The notes beneath the pieces are model-generated. The model saw nothing but the letters and a program-made list of their open reading frames with translations, was not told the DNA's origin and ran no database searches. 64,000 bases of DNA from Peptococcaceae bacterium BICA1-7 (GTDB lineage Bacteria > Bacillota > Desulfotomaculia > Desulfotomaculales > Desulfocucumaceae), in assembly GCA_000802095.1 (NCBI GenBank), contig JUEB01000026.1, positions 637,042 to 701,041 on the forward strand, read 5' to 3'. The translations under genes were made by a program, and so were the position numbers. The number at the start of each line of letters is the position of its first letter. The first letter of the stretch is position 1. Shown here piece by piece: positions 34,496 through 43,235 of this stretch.

Positions 34496-35755
34496 ATGCG
34501 TTTTCTGCATACCTCTGACTGGCACCTGGGGCGGACCCTTGAGGGGAGAAGCAGGCAGGCGGAGCAGGAGGAGTTTATAGATGAGATATGCCGCCTGGCC
34601 GATGAGGAAAAAATTGACTCGGTGCTGCTGGCCGGAGATATTTTTGACTCCTTTAACCCTCCGGCATCAGCTGAAGAGCTTTTTTATGACGGGCTGGACA
34701 GGCTTTCAGGGGGAGGTAAAAGGGCTGTTATAGTGATTGCAGGCAACCACGACAGCCCTGAACGTCTGGCAGCCTCCTCTCCCCTGGCCGCCCGGCAGGG
34801 AATAGTTCTTTTGGGGCTGCCTGAAGACAGCCCTCCTATTATGCCCTCCCCTGATAGCCGCCAGGCCGGCGTCCTGGCCGGGGGTCCTTCCTGGCTGGAG
34901 CTGGCCGCTCCCGGCTGTGAGCATACCGCCATTATACTGGCCCTTCCCTATCCCTCGGAATCCAGGCTAAAAGAACTTCTACACGGCACACTGGATGATC
35001 AGGCCGGTGTCCAGAGGGCTTACACCTCAAAGATTGGAAGACTTTTTGCCGGGCTGGCCCAAAACTACCGCCCGGACACCGCCAACCTGGCCATAAGTCA
35101 TATTTACGCCCAGGGGGGTCTGACCTCGGACTCGGAGCGCCCTATTTTTTCAATAGGCGGAGCCAGCAGCGTGCTTCCTGAAGATCTTCCCCCGGGCGCC
35201 CAGTATGTAGCCCTGGGTCACCTGCACAGGCCCCAGTCGGTAAGGGGAGGAGGGGTCCCCTGCCGCTATTCCGGTTCTCCCCTGGCCTACAGCTTTTCCG
35301 AGGCCGGACAGGCCAAGTCGGTGGTAGTGGCCGACATTCTTCCGGGCCAGCCGGCGGAGCAAAAAGAAATACACCTCTCCGGGGGCTGCCCTCTGGTCCG
35401 CTGGAAGGCCGGCCAGGGCCTGGACCAGGTATACGCCTGGCTTGGGGAAGGACGTGACCCCCGGGCCTGGATTGACCTGGAGGTGACCGTGGGCTCCCCC
35501 CTTACCCTCCAGGAGGTGCACCAGCTGCGCAGGGCCTGCAGCCGCTTTATTGATATTAGGGCCTTATACCCCCAACTGGAGCCTGAGGAAGCTGTTCACT
35601 CCAGAGCAGGCCTTCCGATTGACCAGCTGTTTGCCTTATTCTATCAAAGAAAATATGGGGTCAGCCCCGATGTTCAGACTGTTTCCCTCTTTCTGGACAT
35701 TCTGGAGGGCAGGGATGAGGAGCGGACGGAGATTAAAGGGGGTGACCGCCTGTGA
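34496..35755 (+). CDS. sbcD: DNA double-strand-break repair nuclease SbcCD, subunit D
   Basis: 419 residues from ATG 34496 (CTGGAGGT 5-6 nt before). Metallophosphatase motifs: HTSDWHLGR (~5-13), LLAGDIFD (~46-53), VIAGNHDSPER (~78-88), LAISHIYAQG, and ALGHLHRPQ (~240-248). With SbcC it cleaves hairpins and protein-blocked DNA ends, needing Mn(II). The stop overlaps the start of sbcC by 4 nt, so the two are coupled. Confidence 0.95.
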   Translation: MRFLHTSDWHLGRTLEGRSRQAEQEEFIDEICRLADEEKIDSVLLAGDIFDSFNPPASAEELFYDGLDRLSGGGKRAVIVIAGNHDSPERLAASSPLAARQGIVLLGLPEDSPPIMPSPDSRQAGVLAGGPSWLELAAPGCEHTAIILALPYPSESRLKELLHGTLDDQAGVQRAYTSKIGRLFAGLAQNYRPDTANLAISHIYAQGGLTSDSERPIFSIGGASSVLPEDLPPGAQYVALGHLHRPQSVRGGGVPCRYSGSPLAYSFSEAGQAKSVVVADILPGQPAEQKEIHLSGGCPLVRWKAGQGLDQVYAWLGEGRDPRAWIDLEVTVGSPLTLQEVHQLRRACSRFIDIRALYPQLEPEEAVHSRAGLPIDQLFALFYQRKYGVSPDVQTVSLFLDILEGRDEERTEIKGGDRL

Positions 35756-38700
35756 GGCCAATAAGTCTTAAGCTGGCAGGCCTGCAAAGCTTCCGTGAGC
35801 CCCAGGTGGTAGACTTTGAAAAGCTCTGCCAGGCCGGCCTCTTTGGCATCTTCGGTCCCACCGGAAGCGGCAAGTCAACGGTGCTGGACGCCATTACCCT
35901 GGCCCTGTACGATAAGGTGGAGCGCGCCCCCCACGGAAAGCAGGGCATTATAAACCACGCCGAGGACCGCATTCTGGTAGAGTTCACCTTCGAGATAAAC
36001 CATCCCGAAGGAAGAAGGCGCTACCGGGTGGAGCGCCTTTACCGCCGCAGCGGCGAAAACACTGTAAACAGCAAGAGTGCAAGGCTGATAGAGATTGCTG
36101 ACGGTGGTGAAAAGCCTCTGGCGTCGGAGAAAAAAAGGGTCGATGAAGAGATTGAGGCCCTGCTGGGGCTCACCGCAGATGATTTTACCCGGGCGGTGGT
36201 GCTTCCCCAGGGCAAATTCGATGAATTTCTGAAGAAAATAAAGCCCTTAGAGAGACGCCGTATGCTGGAGCGCCTTTTCGGGCTTACTGAATATGGCGAC
36301 CGGCTCAGGCAAAAGGTGGACTCCCGGCTGGGCAGCGCCGTAAACCTTCTGGCCTCCCTCCAGGGAGAGCTGGACGGGCTGGGAGACGCCTCGGACCAGG
36401 CCCTGGAGACCTCACGAAAAAAGCTGGAGGAATTGGCCCTGCTGGCTGACACCGCCAGCGCGCTCATGCGGCAGGCGGAACAAGATAGCAGGGAAATGGA
36501 GCAGATCTGGAGCTGGCAGGAGGATAAGGAAAAAGTGGACCGCTTACTGCAAAATCTCCAGGAGCGGGAACCGGAAATTGAGGCCCTGAGGGTAAAGCTG
36601 GATGCCGCCCAGCGGGCCGGGAAATTGCTGCCCTACCTGCGGGAGACTGATGAGGCCGAAAAGAGCTATGTAGATGCCAGGTTAAATCATACCGGAATTA
36701 CTGAAAGACTTGGCCTGGCAGCCCAGGCGGCCGAAGCCGCCGAGAGCGCCTATAATGCCGCACGCCTGCAAAGGCAGTCCGAAGAGCCCGGGCTGCTTGA
36801 AAAGAAAGCCTGGCTGGCCAGGGCACTGGAGCTTGAAAAGCAGGCCGGGGAGCTAAAAGATGAGGTGTCCCGGGCTGCCGGGGATTTGATTGTACTGGAA
36901 GGTGATAAAGAAAACAGTGCAGCCTCCCTATTGAAGCTCCAGTCCAATAGAATTGGCCTTGAACAGGATATTTTGAGGCTGAAGGGAGAAATAGAACGGT
37001 CCCGGGTAGACCCGGCCAGGAGAAAAAGGGCTCACCTCTCCCTTCTGGCCCTGCAGAAATGGCAGGGCGCAGATAAGGAAAGGCAGCTTGCCAGCTCCGG
37101 CCGGCAGATAAAGGAAGAACTTTTAGCTCAAAAAAGAATAGAGCTGGCCGGAGCCCAGGCCGCCCTGCAGAAAGATCTTGCTGTTATGGAAGAGGAACAG
37201 GCCCGGGAAAGGCGGCAAATGGAAATCTGCCCCACAGACGGGGCCACCCTGCAGAGGTCTTTAAGGGAACTGGACAGCCTGCGCTTTCAGACCGTCGCCA
37301 TAGCCACCCTGCATAAGGCCATAGAGGAGGCCTCTGCCCTTTCAATAAACAGAAACGACCTTTTTGAAGCTGCCCGGGAGGCTGCCTCCAGGACCGGGGA
37401 GTCTCTTGCAGAGGCGGTAAAATTACGCGCTGAGGCCCGGGAAATGGTTCAGGCCCTGGAGGAAAGGATTGACGGCCAGCGCCTCCGGAATATGGCCTTC
37501 CATCTGGCCAGGTCACTGGAATCCGGGGCTGCCTGCCCGGTATGCGGTTCAAAGGACCACCCGGCCCCTGCGGCCACAGGAGGAGCGGAAGATCTGCATG
37601 TATTGGAGAAAGATCTCGGCAATGCCCTGGCCGGGGCTGAAAAGACCCAGCAGGTACTGGAAAGAATACAGCGGGAGGAATCTGCCGGGACCGAAAAGCT
37701 AAACTCTGCCCGTTCGTCAGCCCGGGAGGCCCTGGACCGCCTGGATACACTAAAGGCTGAAATGGACTCCGCCCGGGGAAAACTACCCGCCGAGCTTATA
37801 GGCCTCCCCCCGGAAGATCTGGCCAGAGAGCTGGCCAACCGTGAGTCTGATCTAATCAACCTCCGCCGGGGACTTGAGGAATGGCAAAAAAAGCTGCAGG
37901 AAATACGCCTGTCCATAAAGGCCTCTGAAAGCGCCTGCAACAGCGCAGAAGTGGCCCTGGCCGGCGCCCGCAGCGCCTGTCTGGGAGCAGAGTCGGCCTG
38001 GCGTGAGGCCTGTGACAGAGAGCAGTCCGCAGGGGCCGGGGCAGGCAAATACCTTGCTGACCTGAACAGCGCCCGGAGAGATTTACCGGTCGACATGATC
38101 GAGGAGGAGCAGAGACAGATTGACCTTCTTGACGGCCAGCGTTCCGGTCTGGAAAAAGAGCTGGCCAGTCTGGAGGAAAGGGTTCTTAAGGCCGGCCTGG
38201 AGGCAGACACTCTGACCGCCCGGGACAGTGACCTGTCTGTCCGTATATATAAAAAACAGTCCGACCTCACCTCCCTGCAGGTACAGCTGCAGCAAAAGGA
38301 AGGCGAGATTATAGCAATTACCGGGGGACAGCCCGCCGGGGACCTGCTGGTGAGAGCAGAGTCCAGCTTAAGAGAGCTTCTGGTATCCGAAGAGCAGGCC
38401 ATAGAGAAAAAGAAAGCTGCCTCCGAAGCTAAAGGACTGCTGGAACAGGCCCTGGCCGCCGCCGACAACGCCTTAAGCACTGCCCAAAAAAGGCTCGATA
38501 CCGGGCTGTCCCGGCTGAATGAAAGCCTGGACAAACTGCGCTTTGTCACCCGCCGGGAGGCCGGTGAGGCTATTCTTGGCGATCACGAGCAACTGGGAAT
38601 GAGGCATTGCGTGGAGGACCACCTCAGGGAAGGTGCCCGGCTGGCAGGAATAAGCCGAAGCCTGGAGGAAAAGCTGGCCGGAAGAAATACGACTCCAGAG

Positions 38701-39369
38701 GAATGGCAGAGTTGCCGGGAAAGGCTGGATATCGCCCGCCAGGAGCAGGATAAAGCCCTGACCGCCAGGGGGGCGGCGGCGGCAGAGTATGATAAGCTTA
38801 TCGGGAATAACTCCCGGTGGCGTGATTTAAACCTCCGGGCCGCTGAGGAAGGTAGTCTTAAGGAAAGGCTGGGTATATTAAGAGACCTGCTGCGGGGGAA
38901 CGCCTTTGTAGATTTTTTGGCCGAGGAGCAGCTCATGAGGGTGGCCGGCGACGCATCGGCCCGCCTGGGGCAGCTCACCAAGCACCGCTACGCACTGGAA
39001 GTGGACTCCGAGGGGGGCTTCATCATCCGGGATGAGGCCAACGGAGGGGTAAGGCGGCCGGTCAGCACCCTTTCCGGAGGAGAGACCTTTGTTGCCTCCC
39101 TGGCCCTGGCCCTGGCGCTGTCGGCCCAGATACAGCTAAAAGGCCGCTACCCGCTGGAATTTTTCTTCCTGGACGAGGGCTTCGGCACCCTGGACCCGGA
39201 CCTTCTGGAAGTGGTGGTCTCCACCCTGGAGAGGCTGCGCCTTGAGCACCTAAACATTGGTATAATCAGCCATGTGCCTGATCTAAAAAACAGGCTTCCC
39301 AGAAGACTGGTGATTGAGCCTGCCGGAGCCTCGGGGACCGGCAGCAAACTAACGCTGGAGATGGCCTGA
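35752..39369 (+). CDS. sbcC: DNA repair ATPase SbcC
   Basis: 1205 residues from GTG 35752. SMC-type ATPase: Walker A FGPTGSGKST (~34-43), long coiled coils (~190-580 and ~620-1060), a central zinc hook CPVCGSK (Cys595, Cys598), ABC signature STLSGGET (~1103-1110) and Walker B FFFLDEGFGTLD (~1137-1148). Dimerises through the hook and opens DNA ends for SbcD. Length normal. Many open frames on the opposite strand reflect codon bias, not genes. Confidence 0.96.
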   Translation: MRPISLKLAGLQSFREPQVVDFEKLCQAGLFGIFGPTGSGKSTVLDAITLALYDKVERAPHGKQGIINHAEDRILVEFTFEINHPEGRRRYRVERLYRRSGENTVNSKSARLIEIADGGEKPLASEKKRVDEEIEALLGLTADDFTRAVVLPQGKFDEFLKKIKPLERRRMLERLFGLTEYGDRLRQKVDSRLGSAVNLLASLQGELDGLGDASDQALETSRKKLEELALLADTASALMRQAEQDSREMEQIWSWQEDKEKVDRLLQNLQEREPEIEALRVKLDAAQRAGKLLPYLRETDEAEKSYVDARLNHTGITERLGLAAQAAEAAESAYNAARLQRQSEEPGLLEKKAWLARALELEKQAGELKDEVSRAAGDLIVLEGDKENSAASLLKLQSNRIGLEQDILRLKGEIERSRVDPARRKRAHLSLLALQKWQGADKERQLASSGRQIKEELLAQKRIELAGAQAALQKDLAVMEEEQARERRQMEICPTDGATLQRSLRELDSLRFQTVAIATLHKAIEEASALSINRNDLFEAAREAASRTGESLAEAVKLRAEAREMVQALEERIDGQRLRNMAFHLARSLESGAACPVCGSKDHPAPAATGGAEDLHVLEKDLGNALAGAEKTQQVLERIQREESAGTEKLNSARSSAREALDRLDTLKAEMDSARGKLPAELIGLPPEDLARELANRESDLINLRRGLEEWQKKLQEIRLSIKASESACNSAEVALAGARSACLGAESAWREACDREQSAGAGAGKYLADLNSARRDLPVDMIEEEQRQIDLLDGQRSGLEKELASLEERVLKAGLEADTLTARDSDLSVRIYKKQSDLTSLQVQLQQKEGEIIAITGGQPAGDLLVRAESSLRELLVSEEQAIEKKKAASEAKGLLEQALAAADNALSTAQKRLDTGLSRLNESLDKLRFVTRREAGEAILGDHEQLGMRHCVEDHLREGARLAGISRSLEEKLAGRNTTPEEWQSCRERLDIARQEQDKALTARGAAAAEYDKLIGNNSRWRDLNLRAAEEGSLKERLGILRDLLRGNAFVDFLAEEQLMRVAGDASARLGQLTKHRYALEVDSEGGFIIRDEANGGVRRPVSTLSGGETFVASLALALALSAQIQLKGRYPLEFFFLDEGFGTLDPDLLEVVVSTLERLRLEHLNIGIISHVPDLKNRLPRRLVIEPAGASGTGSKLTLEMA

Positions 39370-39394
39370 GCCCCCTGCCGGCTGCTGGACTCAT

Positions 39395-40411
39395 CTACTT
39401 AACTTTTGCATTGGATATCCTGTTGGCAATTAAAAGGCTTAGAGGTATACCTATCTGTATTGGGATGGCATAAAGAGGGTAAATTTTAAAGACAAATAAA
39501 AATTTTTCCACACTATTGTCAAGTCCTGAATTTGACAAGCCTATGATAAGTACTGATATCGGCAGCACAATCTTTTGATAGTCCAGATTGAAGGCCTCCC
39601 CCAGCTGGCTGGACACAATATAATGAAGGACCGCCAGCTTGAAGAATGTGGTCTGCACCCAAACCACCACAGTAACAGCCTCCATCATATAGCCTGAGGG
39701 TATAGATTTAATTACCACAAAGGTGGGGGAATAGATGTTTTTAATATGCCCCGGGGGCAGCACAAGCACGATTAACAGAATAATCAAAAATATCAGGGTG
39801 CCGCCGAGCAGTACCCCGCCAACCAGGGCTTTACGCCGGTTTTGTACCATTTTCAATATTGGCAGAAAAACCACCAGCTCAAAGAAAGGAAAAGAGATAA
39901 TGGGTATTGCGTCTTTTATTATAACCCCCGGGCTGTGGTTTAAAATCGGCTGCAAATGCTGAAAATCCATTTCAGAGGCAGACATAATAATTAGTAATAC
40001 ACCTACAACAAAAGAAACAGTCAGGAATAATCCGGCTAAACGGAAGATAGTTTCTATTCCCAAAAAAACCGCATAGGCCGCTATAAGAACCATGACAATG
40101 TTGATTACCATTCCTGGAGTGTCGGGCAAGGCGCTTTGGGTAAGTATATCGGATATGTTGCCGGTCACCAGGGATGCCAGGTGTAATGAGTAAATGCTCA
40201 GAATGATCCTTGCCAGGGGGTGATGACCTTGCACTTTACACAGACTCAGAAAAAAAGCGTATCCCACTCCACTGGCTACTCCTATAATACCGGCCACCCA
40301 CATATCCTGCTCGCTGTAACCTAAAACAGGAATTATTATAACTGAAGTTCCCAGCAAGAAAACCGCCACCGCCAGAGCAAACTCAAAAGTGCTTATTTTA
40401 TAGGTATTCAT
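39395..40411 (-). CDS. Spore germination permease, GerAB/YndE type
   Basis: 338 residues with ten hydrophobic segments, belonging to the APC-like endospore germination B-subunit family. It starts ISTFEFALAVAVFLLGTSVIIIPV and has PIISFPFFELVVFLPI (~170-185) and PSGYMMEAVTVVVWVQTTFFKLAVLHY (~240-266). In sporulating Firmicutes it pairs with A and C subunits to sense germinants; here no gerA or gerC is adjacent, so it is an orphan. It supports a spore-forming host. Confidence 0.85.
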   Translation of the reverse strand: MNTYKISTFEFALAVAVFLLGTSVIIIPVLGYSEQDMWVAGIIGVASGVGYAFFLSLCKVQGHHPLARIILSIYSLHLASLVTGNISDILTQSALPDTPGMVINIVMVLIAAYAVFLGIETIFRLAGLFLTVSFVVGVLLIIMSASEMDFQHLQPILNHSPGVIIKDAIPIISFPFFELVVFLPILKMVQNRRKALVGGVLLGGTLIFLIILLIVLVLPPGHIKNIYSPTFVVIKSIPSGYMMEAVTVVVWVQTTFFKLAVLHYIVSSQLGEAFNLDYQKIVLPISVLIIGLSNSGLDNSVEKFLFVFKIYPLYAIPIQIGIPLSLLIANRISNAKVK

Positions 40412-40514
40412 TTATTGCACCCCGATTATAACTTGTGTAACGCCTTACTATTTTGCCAAATATTTTCTTTGTTATGATAACCCCAGTGCCGCCGCAACGC
40501 CCCTGCTCCGTATA

Positions 40515-40544
40515 TTGACACAGTGCCTGTCCCTACGCTATAAT
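40515..40544 (+). promoter_or_regulatory. Sigma-A promoter of the tryptophanase gene
   Basis: TTGACA (40515-40520), 18-nt spacer, TATAAT (40539-40544): both boxes match the consensus exactly. The predicted start point is near 40551. Confidence 0.88.
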
Positions 40545-40552
40545 TGTTTTTG

Positions 40553-40581
40553 GAGCCTATAGAAAATTAGGTATTTAGGAG
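40553..40581 (+). promoter_or_regulatory. Candidate HutP-binding site: spaced UAG/GAG triplets in the leader
   Basis: The first ~30 nt of the predicted transcript contain GAG (40553), UAG (40560), UAG (40568) and UAG (40576), spaced 7, 8 and 8 nt, then GAG (40579). Bacillus HutP recognises three NAG triplets at regular spacing (4-nt spacers in the hut leader). Here spacers are 4 to 5 nt. The last UAG overlaps the base of the terminator stem. A hutP gene follows tnaA. Seen: motif and spacing; inferred: function. Confidence 0.55.
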
Positions 40582-40620
40582 GCTGCGCCATATTTTTGTG
40601 CGCGCCTCCTTTTTATTTTG
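40577..40620 (+). terminator. Leader terminator (attenuator) upstream of tryptophanase
   Basis: AGGAGGC-T-GCGC (40577-40588) pairs with GCGC-GCCTCCT (40600-40610), 11 base pairs with one bulge, followed by TTTTTATTTT. It lies between the promoter and tnaA, so read-through must be regulated. Confidence 0.88.
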
Positions 40621-40651
40621 CCCAAAAATAATATAACAGGGGGTAGATCAA

Positions 40652-42034
40652 ATGCGGCCCAGGGATACATATGCGGAGCCCTATAAGATAAAAATGGTGG
40701 AGCCCATCCGGCTCATCAGCCCCGGGGAGAGGAAGCAGGCTATTACTGAAGCGGGCTACAATGTTTTTAATCTTAAATCCGAGGATGTGTATATAGACCT
40801 TCTTACCGACAGCGGAACCTCGGCTATGAGCGAATACCAGTGGGCCGGTATTATGTCCGGGGATGAGTCCTATGCCGGCAGCAAAAACTTCTACCACCTG
40901 CAACAGGTAATTGAGGATATTACCGGCTGTAAATTTGTTGTTCCCACCCACCAGGGCAGGGCGGCCGAACATATACTGATGAGGGTGCTGGTAAAGCCCG
41001 GGGACCGCATCCCCGGCAATATGCACTTCGACACCACCGAGGGTCACATACGTCTAAGCGGTGCTGAGCCGGTCAACTGCCTTACCGACCAGGGCTACAT
41101 CCCCGGTGAAAAACTGCCCTTTAAGGGTAATATTGACATAAATAAGCTGGAAAAAGAATTGCTTGCCCACGGCCGAGAAAAAATACCCTTTATACTAATC
41201 ACTGCCACCTGCAATAACAACGGGGGCCAGCCGGTTTCCCTGGAAAACTTTAAGGCGGTGCGCCGTCTGGCTGACAGATTCGGAGTGCCGGTTTTCCTTG
41301 ACGCGGCCAGATTTGCCGAAAACGCCTATTTTATCCAGCAGAGAGAGCCAGGCTACCGGAATAAAACACTTAAGGAAATAGTCGGGGAGATGTTCTCCTG
41401 CGCCGACGGTTGCACAATGAGCGCCAAAAAGGATGCCCTGGTGAACATAGGAGGTTTTCTGGCGCTTAAGAGCGAAGAGCTATACCAGCAGGCAGTGGAG
41501 TGGCAAATTCCCTTTGAGGGCTTCCGTACATACGGCGGCCTGGCCGGCAGGGATATAGAGGCCATGGCCCGGGGGCTGGAAGAGGTTCTCGACGAACAGT
41601 ATCTGGAGAACCGCATCGGCCAGGTGCAATGCCTGGGTGAAAAACTTATTGGCGCCGGTATTCCCATTGTGCAGCCGCCGGGCGGCCACGGCATATATAT
41701 TGACGCCGGGAGCCTTTTGGGACACCTTCCCCATAGCCAGTTCCCCGCCCAGGCCCTGGTTGTGGAGCTCTATCTGGAGGGAGGCATCCGCTCGGTGGAA
41801 CTGGGGGCCTGCGCCTTTGGACATCGTGACGGAACCACAGGGGAAATGATTTATCCGGCGCTGGAGCTGGTGCGGCTGACTATACCCAGGCGTGTATACA
41901 CTGACCGTCACATGGACTTTGTGGCCAGGGCGGCTGAGGCGGTGGCGGACAGGAAAAACAGCATCCGGGGGCTGCAGCTTGTTTATGAGGCCCCTGTGCT
42001 GAGGCACTTTACCGCCCGCTTTGCCAGGCTGTAA
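40652..42034 (+). CDS. tnaA: Tryptophanase (PLP beta-eliminating lyase)
   Basis: Splits L-tryptophan into indole, pyruvate and ammonia. 460 residues, near the usual length. Matches the tryptophanase/tyrosine-phenol-lyase family throughout: EDVYIDLLTDSGTSAMS, VPTHQGRAAEH, FLDAARFAENAYFIQQRE, and the PLP lysine in SAKKDALVNIGGF (Lys ~260). Tryptophanase is favoured over tyrosine phenol-lyase because the active-site segment reads IRSVELGACAFG, as in TnaA (AVEIGSFLLG), and lacks the Met-Glu-Arg of tyrosine phenol-lyase. ATG at 40652 after GGGGGTAG. It sits behind a promoter, triplet-repeat leader and terminator, and 206 nt before hutP. Confidence 0.9.
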   Translation: MRPRDTYAEPYKIKMVEPIRLISPGERKQAITEAGYNVFNLKSEDVYIDLLTDSGTSAMSEYQWAGIMSGDESYAGSKNFYHLQQVIEDITGCKFVVPTHQGRAAEHILMRVLVKPGDRIPGNMHFDTTEGHIRLSGAEPVNCLTDQGYIPGEKLPFKGNIDINKLEKELLAHGREKIPFILITATCNNNGGQPVSLENFKAVRRLADRFGVPVFLDAARFAENAYFIQQREPGYRNKTLKEIVGEMFSCADGCTMSAKKDALVNIGGFLALKSEELYQQAVEWQIPFEGFRTYGGLAGRDIEAMARGLEEVLDEQYLENRIGQVQCLGEKLIGAGIPIVQPPGGHGIYIDAGSLLGHLPHSQFPAQALVVELYLEGGIRSVELGACAFGHRDGTTGEMIYPALELVRLTIPRRVYTDRHMDFVARAAEAVADRKNSIRGLQLVYEAPVLRHFTARFARL

Positions 42035-42040
42035 GATGGC

Positions 42041-42195
42041 AGAATCCAGAATTCAGAATTCAGAATTTTATGTCTGGCTCTGGGGGCAGGGCCAGGAAAA
42101 AAACCAGTTTCTGCAGTATTAGCGTACTAATCCATATTAGGAATGCTGAACCATTCTGGCTTCTGGCTTCTGGCTTCTGACTCCTGTATTCGACC
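42041..42195. repeat. CTGAATTCTG / GTATTC(C)GAC repeat, copy 4
   Basis: Starts with AGAATCCAGAATTCAGAATT, then at 42155 TCTGGCTTCTGGCTTCTGAC and CTCCTGTATTCGACC. It fills most of the gap between tnaA and hutP; no terminator is visible there, so read-through from tnaA to hutP is possible. Confidence 0.7.
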
Positions 42196-42240
42196 GCATA
42201 GAATTTCAGATTAAGCGTATATAAAAGGAGACCGGCAATA

Positions 42241-42678
42241 ATGCAGACTAACCCCCTTGGCAAGATAGCCCTTAAGATGACCCTGGCTGACGACGACCAG
42301 GAAAACTCAGCCATAGCCGCCAGGGCCAGGGAGTGCGGCTACCGGGTGTGCACCGGAAAGGTGGGTTCAATGGACCTGCAGAATATAATAGGCACCATTG
42401 AAACAATGGCCCGTAAAAGCGGAGTGGTGGGCGACGGGGTGGTGGACCAGCATGCCCTTTATCACGCTGTTTACGAGTGCTGCTCCGGGTTTATGCGGGG
42501 AAACCTTATTCTGGGGGGCACCCTGCGAACTCTGGGCAGCCGCTTTGCCATCGTCCGGGGTAAGATTCCCGGAAAGGGTCAAAATGAATGGATCGCAGCT
42601 GCCATGTACGGTACTATCGGATCTCCCTCCAAGGGCTTCGAGCACGAGGCAGCGGGACTGGGTATAATCCATATATAA
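42241..42678 (+). CDS. hutP: HutP-family RNA-binding antiterminator
   Basis: 145 residues, colinear with Bacillus HutP: VCTGKVGSMD (~36-45), IETMARKSGV, QHALYHAVYE (His71, His75), MRGNLILGGTLRTLGSRFAI, WIAAAMYGTIGSP, KGFEHEAAGLGIIHI (His135). The three histidines match the Mg(II)/ligand ligands (His73, His77, His138) of the Bacillus protein, which binds L-histidine and UAG repeats as a hexamer to stop leader termination. No hut gene is in the window. It lies 206 nt after tnaA, whose leader has spaced UAG triplets before a terminator. ATG 42241 behind AAAAGGAG. The ligand here (Trp or His) is unknown. Confidence 0.88.
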   Translation: MQTNPLGKIALKMTLADDDQENSAIAARARECGYRVCTGKVGSMDLQNIIGTIETMARKSGVVGDGVVDQHALYHAVYECCSGFMRGNLILGGTLRTLGSRFAIVRGKIPGKGQNEWIAAAMYGTIGSPSKGFEHEAAGLGIIHI

Positions 42679-42751
42679 ACTGCAAGGCCCGCACAGCCTC
42701 ATCAAAAGGCGGTGCGGCTTCTCGATACTATACCCCTCCGGTCAGACGGCC

Positions 42752-43204
42752 CTATTTCCAATTTTGTATCTCTATTATGTTTCCCTCGGGATCTCTTGCG
42801 TAAACAACGGTCAGTACACCCACACCATCTATCTCTTTTTCCACCAGCTCACCCAGTGTGCTGCCGCCGTTGGCTAATAGCCTATCAAAGTAAAACCGGA
42901 CATCCTCCACTAAAAAGGCAATATGTGAAAACCCGACTTTATTTATGGCGGGCAGATCACTGCTTTCAGCAGTCCGGCTGTACTGAAATATCTCCAGTGT
43001 CGGTCCGCCGTCGGCATAGCCCGGCAGGCGAAGGTGAATACCCCTGATGCGGACATCTTTCATACCTGTTACCCGGTCGATCCAGTCACCATTAAGATCC
43101 CTCTCCGGGTATACCGGCTGGCATCCAAATACTTCAATATAAAATTGGGCAAGCTTTTGCCAGTCTTTGCTTATTATGTTGGTGTGGGTGAATTTCACCT
43201 TCAT
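42752..43204 (-). CDS. VOC/glyoxalase-family protein
   Basis: 150 residues: VKFTHTNIISKDWQKLAQFYIEVFG at the start, a middle HIAFLVEDVRFYFDRLLANGG and an end YARDPEGNIIEIQNW, matching the two beta-alpha-beta-beta-beta units of the vicinal oxygen chelate fold. Candidate metal ligands are His (~8), His (~97) and Glu (~147). Substrate unknown. ATG 43204 after AGGAGGGGG. Not obviously linked to neighbours. Confidence 0.82.
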   Translation of the reverse strand: MKVKFTHTNIISKDWQKLAQFYIEVFGCQPVYPERDLNGDWIDRVTGMKDVRIRGIHLRLPGYADGGPTLEIFQYSRTAESSDLPAINKVGFSHIAFLVEDVRFYFDRLLANGGSTLGELVEKEIDGVGVLTVVYARDPEGNIIEIQNWK

Positions 43205-43235
43205 CCTTTATCCCCCTCCTGCAATCATAGGCTGC

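Noticed and set aside
37449..38549. Long open frame antisense to sbcC (366 codons)
   Set aside because: Mirrors the strong third-position bias of sbcC; product is Ser/Arg-rich without a fold, and no ribosome binding site fits.
40652..42034. Tyrosine phenol-lyase instead of tryptophanase
   Set aside because: The Met-Glu-Arg of tyrosine phenol-lyase is replaced by Val-Glu-Leu as in tryptophanases; Trp activity is the better call, although substrate overlap cannot be excluded by sequence.
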